5,213 bases of DNA from NCBI GenBank assembly GCA_947629125.1, contig CANRCO010000080.1, positions 1-5,213 on the forward strand, written 5' to 3'. Positions within the stretch are counted from its first letter, which is position 1. Each line of letters opens with the position of its first letter. The position numbers were made by a program, and so were the translations under genes. The stretch comes from an uncultured Bacilli bacterium. GTDB taxonomy: Bacteria > Bacillota_I > Bacilli_A > RF39 > UBA660. The notes below the pieces were generated by a model. It saw only the letters and a list, made by a program, of their open reading frames with translations. It made no database searches and was not told the DNA's origin. Positions 1 to 5,213 of the stretch are shown here, piece by piece.

Positions 1-2717
1 GAGCTTTAAAATCATTATCTAGTATGTTAAAAGGTAAACAAGGACGTTTCCGTCAAAACTTATTAGGTAAAAGAGTTGACTATTCTGGTCGTAGCGTTAT
101 CGTTGTTGGACCAAATTTAAAAATGTATCAATGTGGTATTCCAAAAGAAATGGCTATTGAACTATTTAAACCACATGTTATTCATGGCATAGTAGAAAAA
201 GGTTTAGCTCATAACATTAAAGGTGCTAAAAAATTAATTGATGCTCGGGATGAAAAAGTTTGGGACATTGTTGAAGATGTTATTACAGAACATCCTGTAA
301 TGCTTAACAGAGCTCCAACATTACATAGATTAGGTATTCAAGCTTTTGAACCAAAATTAGTTGGTGGTAAAGCTATTCGTTTACACCCATTAGTTTGTAC
401 CGCATTTAATGCTGACTTTGATGGTGACCAAATGGCTGTTCACGTACCACTTTCCGAAGAAGCCAAAGCTGAAGCGCGAGTACTTATGTTAGGTGCTAAC
501 AACATCTTAAATCCAAAAGATGGTAAACCAATCGTTACTCCAAGCCAAGACATGGTATTAGGTAATTGTTATTTAACTATGGAAGAAGCTGGTTTAGAAA
601 ACGAAGGTAAAGTATTTAAAAATAGTAATGAAGCTTTAATGGCTTATGAAAGAAAAATAATTACTTTACATACCAGAATAGCTATTCCAGTAAATAGTTT
701 TAAACATAAATTCTTTACTGATGACCAAAAAGATAAATATTTAGTAACTACTGTTGGTAAAATTATCTTTAATGAAATTTTCCCAGATACTTTCCCATAT
801 ATTAATGAAGGAACAAAAACTAATATTGAAGGTATAACTCCAAGCAAATATTTCTTAGATATGGGAACAGATATTTCTTCAGCTATTAAAGATATGGATT
901 TAGTTGAACCATTTGTTCAAAAAACATTAGGACTTATTATTGCTCAAATATTTAAAAGATATAAAACTACAGAAACTTCTGTCATGTTGGATAAATTAAA
1001 AGATTTAGGCTTTAAATATTCAACTGTTGCTGGTATAACTGTTTCAGCTAGTGATATAGTTCGTAGTGAAAATAAAGAAAAGATTATTGCTGATGCTCAA
1101 GCAAAAGTAGCTAAAGTAAATAAACAATTCCAAAGAGGTTTAATTACTGAACAAGAAAGATATTCTAGTGTTATTGAAATTTGGACAGAAGCTAATGATT
1201 TAGTTAAAGCCGAATTACAAAAACTTAGTGAGAATAACTTCAAGAATCCATTATTTATGATGATGAATTCTGGAGCACGTGGTAAGATTTCAAACTTTAC
1301 TCAATTAGCAGGTATGCGTGGTTTAATGGCTAAACCAAATGGTGAAACTGTTGAAATTCCAATTACTTCTTGCTTTATTGAAGGTTTAAGTGTATCAGAG
1401 TTCTTCTTATCAACTCACGGTTCACGTAAAGGTAGTGCCGATACGGCTTTACGTACAGCTGACTCAGGATATTTAACTCGTCGTTTAGTTGATGTAGCTC
1501 AAGATATTATTGTTAAAGAATACGACTGTGGAGCTATAGCTGGTGTTGAAATTGAAGAATTTGTTAATGAAAAAGATGGTTCTGTTATTGAATCATTAAT
1601 GGATAGAATTGTTGACCGTTTCAGTGCTAAAAGAATTATTAATCCTGAAACTAAAGCTGTAATTGTCGAAAAAGGCGAAATGATTACAGAAAATATAGCA
1701 AATAAAATTATTAAAGCCGGTATTAAGAAGGTTGAAATACGTAGTGTTTTAACTTGTAAAACCGAAAATGGTGTTTGCCAAAAATGTTATGGACGTAATT
1801 TAGCAACAGGTAATTTAGTTGAAACTGGTGAAGCAGTAGGTATTATGGCTGCTCAATCAATTGGTGAACCAGGTACTCAGCTTACCATGCGTACATTCCA
1901 TACTGGTGGTGTAGCTGGAGGAGACGATATTACTCAAGGTTTACCAAGAGTTGAAGAATTATTTGAAGCTCGTACACCAAAAGGAAAAGCTACAATTTCA
2001 GAAATAACTGGTAAAGTAATTAGCATTGAAGATCAAAATGGTAAATATAAAATTTTAGTTGAAAACGAATCAGGTATTCGTGAACACGTTACTAACTACA
2101 ATATGAAAGTTAGAGTTAGTGTTGGCGATATGGTTGAAGCTGGTGACAAATTAACTGAAGGTGTTATTTCACCTAAAGAGTTATTAGCTGTTACTGATGC
2201 TATAACTGCTCAACAATATATTTTAAAAGAAATTCAAAGCGTTTATAAATTACAAGGTGTTGATATTTCTGATAAACACATTGAAATTATTGTTAAACGT
2301 ATGGTTAATAAAATTAAAATTGTTGATGCTGGAGATACTGATTTTGTTGAAGGTTTAACTGTTTCTTTAAGAGATTTTGCTGAAGGTAATAAACCAGTAA
2401 TCTTAAATGGTGGAGTTCCAGCTACAGGTAAACCAATTATGTTAGGTATTACTAAAGCCTCATTAGAAACTGATTCATTCTTATCAGCTGCATCATTCCA
2501 AGAAACTACAAGAGTTTTAACCGATGCTGCAATTCATGGTAAAATAGATCACTTAAGAGGTTTAAAAGAAAACGTAATTATTGGTAAATTAATTCCAGCT
2601 GGTACAGGTGCTAAAGAATATAGTGATATTGGTATCGAACTAGAAAAAGAATTAATGGATGAAGAACCAAGTGAAATGCTTGAAGAAAAATTAATGGAAG
2701 AACCAAAGGAAGCTTAA
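1..2717 (+). CDS. rpoC: DNA-directed RNA polymerase subunit beta' (5'-truncated by the window edge)
   Basis: This is the catalytic largest subunit of bacterial RNA polymerase. The reading frame is open from base 3 and reads ALKSLSS before the Met at 24, matching the family's internal LKSLxDMxKGKQGRFRQN segment. The gene therefore begins upstream and 24 is not the start; roughly the first 300 residues are missing. Counting the Met at 24 as residue 1, the Mg2+-binding NADFDGD is at 129-135 (the three Asp correspond to E. coli D460/D462/D464). The bridge helix with STHGSRKGSADTALRTADSG is at about 458-488. The second zinc site is Cys502, 578, 585 and 588. The trigger loop with MRTFHTGG starts at 622. 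There is no large insertion after the trigger loop, as expected for Bacillota. The bridge helix has Ser at two positions where many bacteria have Ala and Leu (GARKGLADT). The C-terminus is a Glu-rich tail. In bacteria rpoC normally follows rpoB, which is presumably just upstream. Confidence 0.99.
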   Translation, partial: ALKSLSSMLKGKQGRFRQNLLGKRVDYSGRSVIVVGPNLKMYQCGIPKEMAIELFKPHVIHGIVEKGLAHNIKGAKKLIDARDEKVWDIVEDVITEHPVMLNRAPTLHRLGIQAFEPKLVGGKAIRLHPLVCTAFNADFDGDQMAVHVPLSEEAKAEARVLMLGANNILNPKDGKPIVTPSQDMVLGNCYLTMEEAGLENEGKVFKNSNEALMAYERKIITLHTRIAIPVNSFKHKFFTDDQKDKYLVTTVGKIIFNEIFPDTFPYINEGTKTNIEGITPSKYFLDMGTDISSAIKDMDLVEPFVQKTLGLIIAQIFKRYKTTETSVMLDKLKDLGFKYSTVAGITVSASDIVRSENKEKIIADAQAKVAKVNKQFQRGLITEQERYSSVIEIWTEANDLVKAELQKLSENNFKNPLFMMMNSGARGKISNFTQLAGMRGLMAKPNGETVEIPITSCFIEGLSVSEFFLSTHGSRKGSADTALRTADSGYLTRRLVDVAQDIIVKEYDCGAIAGVEIEEFVNEKDGSVIESLMDRIVDRFSAKRIINPETKAVIVEKGEMITENIANKIIKAGIKKVEIRSVLTCKTENGVCQKCYGRNLATGNLVETGEAVGIMAAQSIGEPGTQLTMRTFHTGGVAGGDDITQGLPRVEELFEARTPKGKATISEITGKVISIEDQNGKYKILVENESGIREHVTNYNMKVRVSVGDMVEAGDKLTEGVISPKELLAVTDAITAQQYILKEIQSVYKLQGVDISDKHIEIIVKRMVNKIKIVDAGDTDFVEGLTVSLRDFAEGNKPVILNGGVPATGKPIMLGITKASLETDSFLSAASFQETTRVLTDAAIHGKIDHLRGLKENVIIGKLIPAGTGAKEYSDIGIELEKELMDEEPSEMLEEKLMEEPKEA

Positions 2718-2733
2718 TAGTTTCCTTTTTTTT
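2705..2733 (+). terminator. Intrinsic terminator of the rpoC transcript
   Basis: The arms AAAGGAA (2705-2711) and TTCCTTT (2722-2728) form a 7-bp stem with a 10-base loop that contains the rpoC stop codon. The 3' arm runs straight into a T-tract ending at 2733. The terminator is fused to the end of the coding sequence, so the rpoC (probably rpoBC) transcript should stop here. Confidence 0.8.
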
Positions 2734-2819
2734 ATTAATGAAATAATATAAAGAAAAATTAAAATTTATAAAAAAGTAATTTAAATTGATAAATAATTAT
2801 CATAATATAAAATTTACTA

Positions 2820-2848
2820 TTGATAAGTTTTTAGATTTATTATATAAT
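2820..2848 (+). promoter_or_regulatory. Sigma-A-type promoter for the intergenic RNA
   Basis: A -35 box TTGATA (2820-2825, 5 of 6 consensus bases) is followed after 17 bases by a perfect -10 box TATAAT (2843-2848). This predicts a start near 2855. No plausible start codon with a ribosome site follows, and the long helix of the candidate RNA begins at 2857, right at the predicted transcript start. The DNA here is very AT-rich, so single boxes mean little, but the combination of both boxes, ideal spacing and matching RNA end is good support. The stretch 2734-2819 shows nothing else. Confidence 0.6.
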
Positions 2849-2854
2849 GAAAAT

Positions 2855-3113
2855 GTAGAAATAATTGAGTTTAGATAAAGATAACAATCATATGGTGTTG
2901 CCTAACTATTATGTTGTTTCTCTTATTAATTTAAGATTATAATTATATAAATATATAATTTAATAAATGTCTTTATCTTTCATAAATTATCACCACACTT
3001 CAAATAATCCCCCTGGAGAAAATTGATAGTTATTTAAAACTTAATTGTTTCTAATAAAGCTATTAAAGTGTAAAAAAAGTAAAAGTAAAGATATGATTTT
3101 CTTTACTTTTTTG
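2855..3113 (+). ncRNA. Candidate structured non-coding RNA of unknown family
   Basis: The segment lies between a good promoter and an intrinsic terminator and has no credible ORF. A 16-bp closing helix pairs AGAAATAATTGAGTTT (2857-2872) with AAACTTAATTGTTTCT (3037-3052). Its only two non-Watson-Crick pairs are G-U, which fits selection on RNA rather than a DNA inverted repeat. A second helix is stacked directly inside it: AGATAAAGA (2873-2881) with TCTTTATCT (2970-2978). This encloses two hairpins, 2883-2918 (loop region GTTGCCTA) and 2936-2964. A fifth helix is 2985-2992 with 3024-3031, whose loop holds a CCCCCTGGAG motif. The result would be two nested three-way junctions plus a 3' terminator, about 255 bases in all. 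It does not match the signatures I know for 6S RNA, RNase P, SRP RNA, tmRNA or purine riboswitches. AT-rich sequence pairs easily by chance, so the inner helices are less sure than the closing one. Confidence 0.5.
3081..3113 (+). terminator. Terminator of the intergenic RNA, abutting the next promoter
   Basis: A perfect 10-bp stem, AAAAGTAAAG (3081-3090) with CTTTACTTTT (3101-3110), has a 10-base loop and continues into a T-run (3107-3112). Upstream of the stem is an A-run (3072-3078), so on the opposite strand the hairpin is also followed by T's and may work both ways. The T-run is followed at once by the -35 box of the next gene, so the terminator and promoter are packed with no spacer. Confidence 0.75.
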
Positions 3114-3142
3114 TTGCAAATCATTAACAAATTTATTATAAT
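3114..3142 (+). promoter_or_regulatory. Promoter of the poly-G surface-protein gene (module copy 1)
   Basis: A -35 box TTGCAA (3114-3119) and a perfect -10 box TATAAT (3137-3142) are separated by 17 bases. The predicted start is near 3149, giving a 5' UTR of about 20 bases. The same -35 and -10 boxes recur in copy 2 at 4909-4936 with a diverged spacer, which supports both as real promoters. Confidence 0.75.
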
Positions 3143-3153
3143 GAAAAAAGATA

Positions 3154-3168
3154 GAGAGGTAAGAATTT
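3154..3168 (+). promoter_or_regulatory. Ribosome binding site fixing the ATG at 3169
   Basis: GAGAGG (3154-3159) lies 9 bases before the ATG at 3169. The same sequence and spacing occur in copy 2 before the ATG at 4963. No Shine-Dalgarno-like sequence precedes the TTG at 3236, which would fall inside the transmembrane helix. This decides the start in favour of 3169, upstream of the G run. Confidence 0.8.
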
Positions 3169-4879
3169 ATGAAACATAATACAAATCGGGGGGGGGTATT
3201 TTAATAAACAAAAATACCCGAAGATATTAACTTGTTTGGGAGTTTTAGTAGGAGTACTAATAATAAGTGGAATAAGTTATGCATTATGGAGTACAACAAA
3301 AGAACAAACAAGTATAAATAAAATAAGTAGTGGCTGTTTAAAACTAGAAGTAACAGAAGGAACAAATATAAATATAGAAAATGCTTATCAAACACCAGAT
3401 AATGAAGGATTAAAGCAAAATGGTTATACATTCACAATAAACAATAATTGTAACCATGAAGAATATGTTGAAGTAAATTTAGATATAAATAAAAACAATA
3501 CATTAAATGAAAAGAATATCAGAGCAACATTACTATATAACAATCAAAAAATAATTGAACCAAATAATCTAAATAATTTATTAGATAGAGAAACGAATAA
3601 TAAAGAATATAATACAGGAAAACATTTAACAACAGTGAAAATATCATCAAATAGTAATAAACAATTAAATTTAAAAATATGGTTAGATGAAAATACTAGT
3701 TTTAACGATTTACAAGAAAATAATACCTTTGAAAGTAAAATAGAGATAGATAGTATTAAAAGAGAGAATATACTAGCTAGTGATTATGTACGAATCATAA
3801 GCGAAGACAATGAACAACTAGCCTATGATGAAACAATAGACAACAACTTAAGATATATTGGAGCAACACCTAATAATTATATTGATATAGGAAATGGTGA
3901 ATATTCTTCTGATATTTGGACTGGTTATGATAACGAAGATGTATACAAAGGTAATTATACAGTAGAATATACAAGCGGAGAAAAATGTAAAGGTAATAAT
4001 AATTATAACAAAAATTGTACATTAGTCCATAAAAAGGACGACCCAATACTATGGCGAATCATCGGAGTAATGAATAACGTAGATGATGGAACTGGTAAAA
4101 TAGAAAGTCGATTAAAAATTATCCGTGATGAAGGCATCGGAAGAATTGCATGGGATGCAAAAGCTATAAATAATCAAGAAGTAGAATGTATAGAAAAAAA
4201 TCAACAAAATTGTACATATAAGAATAATTGGGAAGAAACGAGTATAAAAGAAACCTTAAATAATGCATTTTGGAATAAAATAACAACCTCTGCCAAAAAC
4301 TATATCTATGAATATGATTATACGAATAACAAATTTATGAATAAATGGAAACAATTGGATTTTAGTAAAGAAGGAATGAATGAAAAAAGCAAAAAATTAT
4401 TTGAAAATGCAAAATGGCATTTAGGAGGAATAACATCAACTGAATATAATACAGCAACAGCTGCAATATATTATTTAAAAGAACATGCTAATAATGTATA
4501 TAGTACAAATCCAACAAGTACAAATGCAATGGTAGGATTAATGTATGCTAGTGATTATGGTTATGCTACAGGTGGAGGAGAAGGAAAACAAAGAAGCGAA
4601 TGTTTAGCAAAAGATTTATATCATTGGGATGTTAGTGGATATGAAAATTGTTATAAAAATAATTGGTTATATGATCCATCAAATCATCAATGGTTAATGA
4701 ATCCGTATGCGTCTAGCGATTTCAGTGTTGCTCGTGTGAGCTATGACGGCAGTGTCTATCCTTACGCCAACGTGTTCAATAACTACCGTCGGGTGCGCCC
4801 AGTCTTATATCTAAAATCAGATGTAAAAATAGTGAGTGGAGATGGTTCAAAAGTTAATCCATTTAAACTTGCTTTATAA
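3169..4879 (+). CDS. Phase-variable membrane-anchored surface protein, out of frame as sequenced (G9), with DGR-like variable C-terminus
   Basis: I do not recognise a named family. The start is ATG 3169, with a ribosome site 9 bases upstream. The G9 run makes the frame stop after 11 codons; the main frame is open from the G run to TAA 4877-4879. Losing one G gives a 569-residue protein. Numbered on that form, it has a basic start MKHNTNRGGYFNKQKYPK, one transmembrane or signal helix at about 19-40 ending SYALW, then a wholly polar exported part. The SYALW...SSGCLKLEVTE junction recalls TasA/camelysin-type precursors handled by SipW-like peptidases (inference). Eight ectodomain Cys (56, 94, 273, 283, 340, 348, 478, 494) fall in plausible pairs. 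The last 80 residues resemble C-type-lectin-like/DUF6273-like ends of gut Bacillota proteins, with RPVLYL and GDGS. Residues 512-545 are encoded by a GC-rich, A-poor patch. A likely role is surface adhesion or recognition; this is unproven. Confidence 0.75.
3188..3196 (+). repeat. Poly-G tract (G9) in the coding leader: slippage site
   Basis: Nine consecutive G follow a C, in a region of otherwise very low GC, 19 bases after the A of the start codon. Mononucleotide G/C runs of this length are classic slipped-strand phase-variation sites in other bacteria. With nine G the frame from 3169 ends at TAA 3202-3204. With ten it ends at TAA 3228-3230. With eight (or eleven) it enters the long downstream frame. 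The run is followed directly by a 9-bp hairpin, 3194-3202 with 3211-3219. Confidence 0.85.
3194..3219 (+). other. Hairpin starting inside the poly-G tract (copy 1)
   Basis: GGGTATTTT (3194-3202) pairs perfectly with AAAATACCC (3211-3219) around an 8-base loop. The last three G of the slippage tract are in the stem. Copy 2 keeps an 8-bp version with different downstream bases. A hairpin directly after a homopolymer could promote slippage by DNA or RNA polymerase, stimulate ribosomal frameshifting, or simply reflect shared ancestry. Confidence 0.5.
4703..4804 (+). other. DGR-like variable region in the surface-protein gene
   Basis: These 34 codons stand out sharply from the gene around them: 55 of 102 bases are G or C and only 18 are A. 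In a nearby sample of the same gene (4441-4500), 14 of 60 are G or C and 28 are A. Of the 34 codons, 27 end in C or T, 6 in G and 1 in A. This is what results when AAY codons of a template repeat are randomised at A. The position near the 3' end, inside a lectin-like domain, and the GC-rich 3' edge (CGGGTGCGCCCAGTC, like an initiation-of-mutagenic-homing element) also fit. The switch back to TTA TAT CTA AAA is abrupt at 4805. No template repeat or reverse transcriptase is in the window, so this is inferred from composition and position only. Confidence 0.65.
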
Positions 4880-4881
4880 TT

Positions 4882-4907
4882 AATAGTGAAAAAAATCACT
4901 ATTTTTT
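4882..4907 (+). terminator. Terminator of the surface-protein gene
   Basis: AATAGTGA (4882-4889) and TCACTATT (4896-4903) form a perfect 8-bp stem around a six-A loop, and the 3' arm runs into six T (4902-4907). It starts two bases after the stop codon. As at 3081-3113, the T-run is followed directly by GTTGCAA carrying the next -35 box. Confidence 0.85.
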
Positions 4908-4908
4908 G

Positions 4909-4936
4909 TTGCAACAAAGATAAATTTTGGTATAAT
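4909..4936 (+). promoter_or_regulatory. Promoter of module copy 2
   Basis: A -35 box TTGCAA (4909-4914) and a perfect TATAAT (4931-4936) are 16 bases apart. A TGG directly before the -10 box gives an extended -10 motif, absent from copy 1, which may compensate for the shorter spacer. The predicted start is near 4943, about 20 bases before the leader ATG. Confidence 0.75.
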
Positions 4937-4962
4937 TAAAAAAGATAGAGAGGTAAGGAACT

Positions 4963-4998
4963 ATGAATCATAATGTAAATCGGGGGGGGGTATTTTAA
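4963..4998 (+). CDS. Poly-G leader ORF (11 codons as sequenced; 28 codons with eight G)
   Basis: The ATG at 4963 has GAGAGG 9 bases upstream. As sequenced it encodes MNHNVNRGGVF and stops at TAA 4996-4998. With eight G it would continue as MNHNVNRGGYFNKRIEYLRK and end at TAG 5048-5050, inside the next gene. With ten G it stops at TAG 5007-5009. It cannot fuse to the next gene in any frame: the G10 frame, the only one aligned with that gene, has stops at 5007 and 5031. The G8 peptide shares RGGYFNK with the N-terminus of the upstream surface protein. It probably acts as a regulatory leader rather than a functional peptide, or is the remnant of a replaced gene start. Confidence 0.6.
   Translation: MNHNVNRGGVF
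4982..4990 (+). repeat. Poly-G tract (G9) in leader copy 2
   Basis: Nine G at the same place in the leader as in copy 1, again followed by TATTTTAATAAAC. The tract sets where leader translation ends: 4998 with nine G, 5009 with ten, 5050 with eight. A hairpin of 4989-4996 with 5008-5015 (8 bp, one G-U) includes the last two G. Confidence 0.85.
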
Positions 4999-5031
4999 TA
5001 AACGAATAGAATACCTCCGAAAAAACTTAGT

Positions 5032-5037
5032 AGGTGA
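5032..5037 (+). promoter_or_regulatory. Ribosome binding site of the downstream membrane protein
   Basis: AGGTGA lies 5 bases before ATG 5043. It means the gene may be translated on its own, not only by ribosomes delivered from the leader. It also decides ATG 5043 over the in-frame GTG at 5034, which overlaps the site itself. Confidence 0.65.
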
Positions 5038-5042
5038 AATAC

Positions 5043-5213
5043 ATGAGTAGCCTAAAGAAATTTGATTATCGAATAAAAAATAATCGAAAACGAAATATCT
5101 TTTTGTGTGGAATAATTTTAGTAATAGTAACAATAGTAGGAGTAAAACTATTTAATAGTTATGCTAGTTTTAGTAATGAAACTAATGAATTAACTATGGT
5201 TAATGCCAAAACA
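5043..5213 (+). CDS. Membrane-anchored or secreted protein, N-terminus only (runs off the window)
   Basis: Fifty-seven codons are visible, open to the end of the window. The start at ATG 5043 has AGGTGA 5 bases upstream. The N-terminus is strongly basic (KKFDYRIKNNRKRN), followed by a hydrophobic helix at about residues 19-37 and then SYASFSNETNELTMVNAKT. This is the same plan as the upstream surface protein: basic stretch, one helix, SYA junction, polar ectodomain. The two N-termini are otherwise not closely alike. The family is not recognisable from this fragment. Its start overlaps by 8 bases the stop (5048-5050) that the leader would use with eight G, so its translation may be coupled to the leader's poly-G state. 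It is likely an exported or surface protein; no more can be said. Confidence 0.75.
   Translation, partial: MSSLKKFDYRIKNNRKRNIFLCGIILVIVTIVGVKLFNSYASFSNETNELTMVNAKT

Larger units (their letters stand above)
3107..3209 (+). repeat. Expression module copy 1: T-tract, promoter, 5' UTR, leader, G9
   Basis: This is the first of two copies of a composite module; the second is at 4902-5003. Shared blocks are TTTTTTGTTGCAA (3107-3119, identical), the -10 box through the ribosome site (3137-3163, 27 bases with one difference), and the leader from ATG through the G run to AATAAAC (3169-3209, 41 bases with three differences). The spacer between -35 and -10 is unrelated. Conservation limited to functional blocks suggests old duplication under selection, or recurrent placement in front of surface genes. 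Confidence 0.8.
4902..5003 (+). repeat. Expression module copy 2: T-tract, promoter, 5' UTR, leader, G9
   Basis: This is the second copy of the module at 3107-3209: the same T-tract and -35 block (4902-4914), the same -10-to-ribosome-site block (4931-4957), and the same leader with G9 and AATAAAC (4963-5003). Similarity stops just after AATAAAC, where the two leaders take different continuations. The two modules flank the surface-protein gene in the same orientation, so recombination between them could remove or exchange that gene. Confidence 0.8.

Noticed and set aside
644..847. Minus-strand ORF of 67 codons
   Set aside because: It lies entirely within rpoC, has no ribosome site or family resemblance, and its hydrophobic composition is what the complement of A-rich coding sequence gives.
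2873..2978. Purine-type riboswitch, because of a three-way junction with CATATGG and GTTTCT
   Set aside because: The order and context of the conserved core are wrong: GTTTCT is not followed by ACC, the second loop lacks the kissing partner, and no purine gene follows.
2964..2987. Minus-strand mini-ORF MKDKDIY preceded by a GGTGAT
   Set aside because: Seven codons with no promoter or homology; it falls inside the stems of the candidate RNA.
2857..3052. A MITE-like element with 16-base terminal inverted repeats
   Set aside because: The two mismatches between arms are both G-U compatible, no target-site duplication is visible at the flanks, and a promoter and terminator frame the segment, so an RNA gene fits better.
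3236..3238. TTG at 3236 as the start of the 547-residue frame
   Set aside because: It has no ribosome site, would remove the basic N-terminus and start inside the membrane helix; the ATG at 3169 with a conserved ribosome site and leader is far better once one G of the run is lost.
3201..3431. Minus-strand ORF of 76 codons
   Set aside because: Antisense to the start of the surface-protein gene; its Leu/Phe/Tyr-rich translation is a shadow of AT-rich sequence.
4703..4804. Sequencing contamination or misassembly as the cause of the GC-rich patch
   Set aside because: The reading frame is kept through both edges and the patch joins smoothly to the conserved RPVLYL tail, as expected of a functional variable region. 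A full check needs reads.
4936..5133. Minus-strand ORF of 65 codons
   Set aside because: It overlaps the promoter, leader and start of the copy 2 unit on the other strand and has no supporting signals.

Overview
The window looks like a chromosomal segment of an AT-rich, low-GC Gram-positive bacterium. The RpoC is of Bacillota type, with no large insertion after the trigger loop. The standard genetic code fits: all Trp codons seen are TGG and no in-frame TGA is needed. The surface-protein style (a basic leader, one transmembrane helix, then a Cys- and Asn-rich ectodomain ending in an RPVLYL...GDGS tail) recalls uncultured gut Bacilli related to the Mollicutes/RF39 group. That taxonomic placement is inference.

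Layout: (1) 1-2717 is the 3' three quarters of rpoC, ending in an intrinsic terminator that overlaps its stop codon. (2) 2734-3113 has no credible protein gene. It contains a good sigma-A-type promoter (TTGATA-17-TATAAT), a possible structured non-coding RNA closed by a 16-bp long-range helix, and a terminator. (3) 3107-4903 is a transcription unit for a large membrane-anchored surface protein. Its start region carries a run of nine G that puts the start codon out of frame with the main reading frame. A run of eight G restores a 569-residue protein. Near its 3' end is a roughly 100-base GC-rich, A-poor patch in pyrimidine-ending codons that looks like the variable region of a diversity-generating retroelement (DGR) target. 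(4) 4902-5213 repeats the same terminator/promoter/leader/poly-G module, now driving a short leader ORF followed by a second membrane-anchored protein that runs off the window.

The two poly-G modules share the terminator T-tract and -35 box, the -10 box with the whole 5' UTR, the leader codons, the G9 run and a hairpin just after it. The spacers between -35 and -10 have diverged. This points to a mobile or recurrent expression cassette that switches surface proteins on and off by slippage. In copy 1 the leader becomes the N-terminus of the protein. In copy 2 the eight-G frame would carry ribosomes to a stop codon overlapping the next start, so switching there would act by translational coupling. 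Combined with the DGR-like patch, one surface protein would be subject to both on/off and sequence variation. No reverse transcriptase or template repeat lies in the window.
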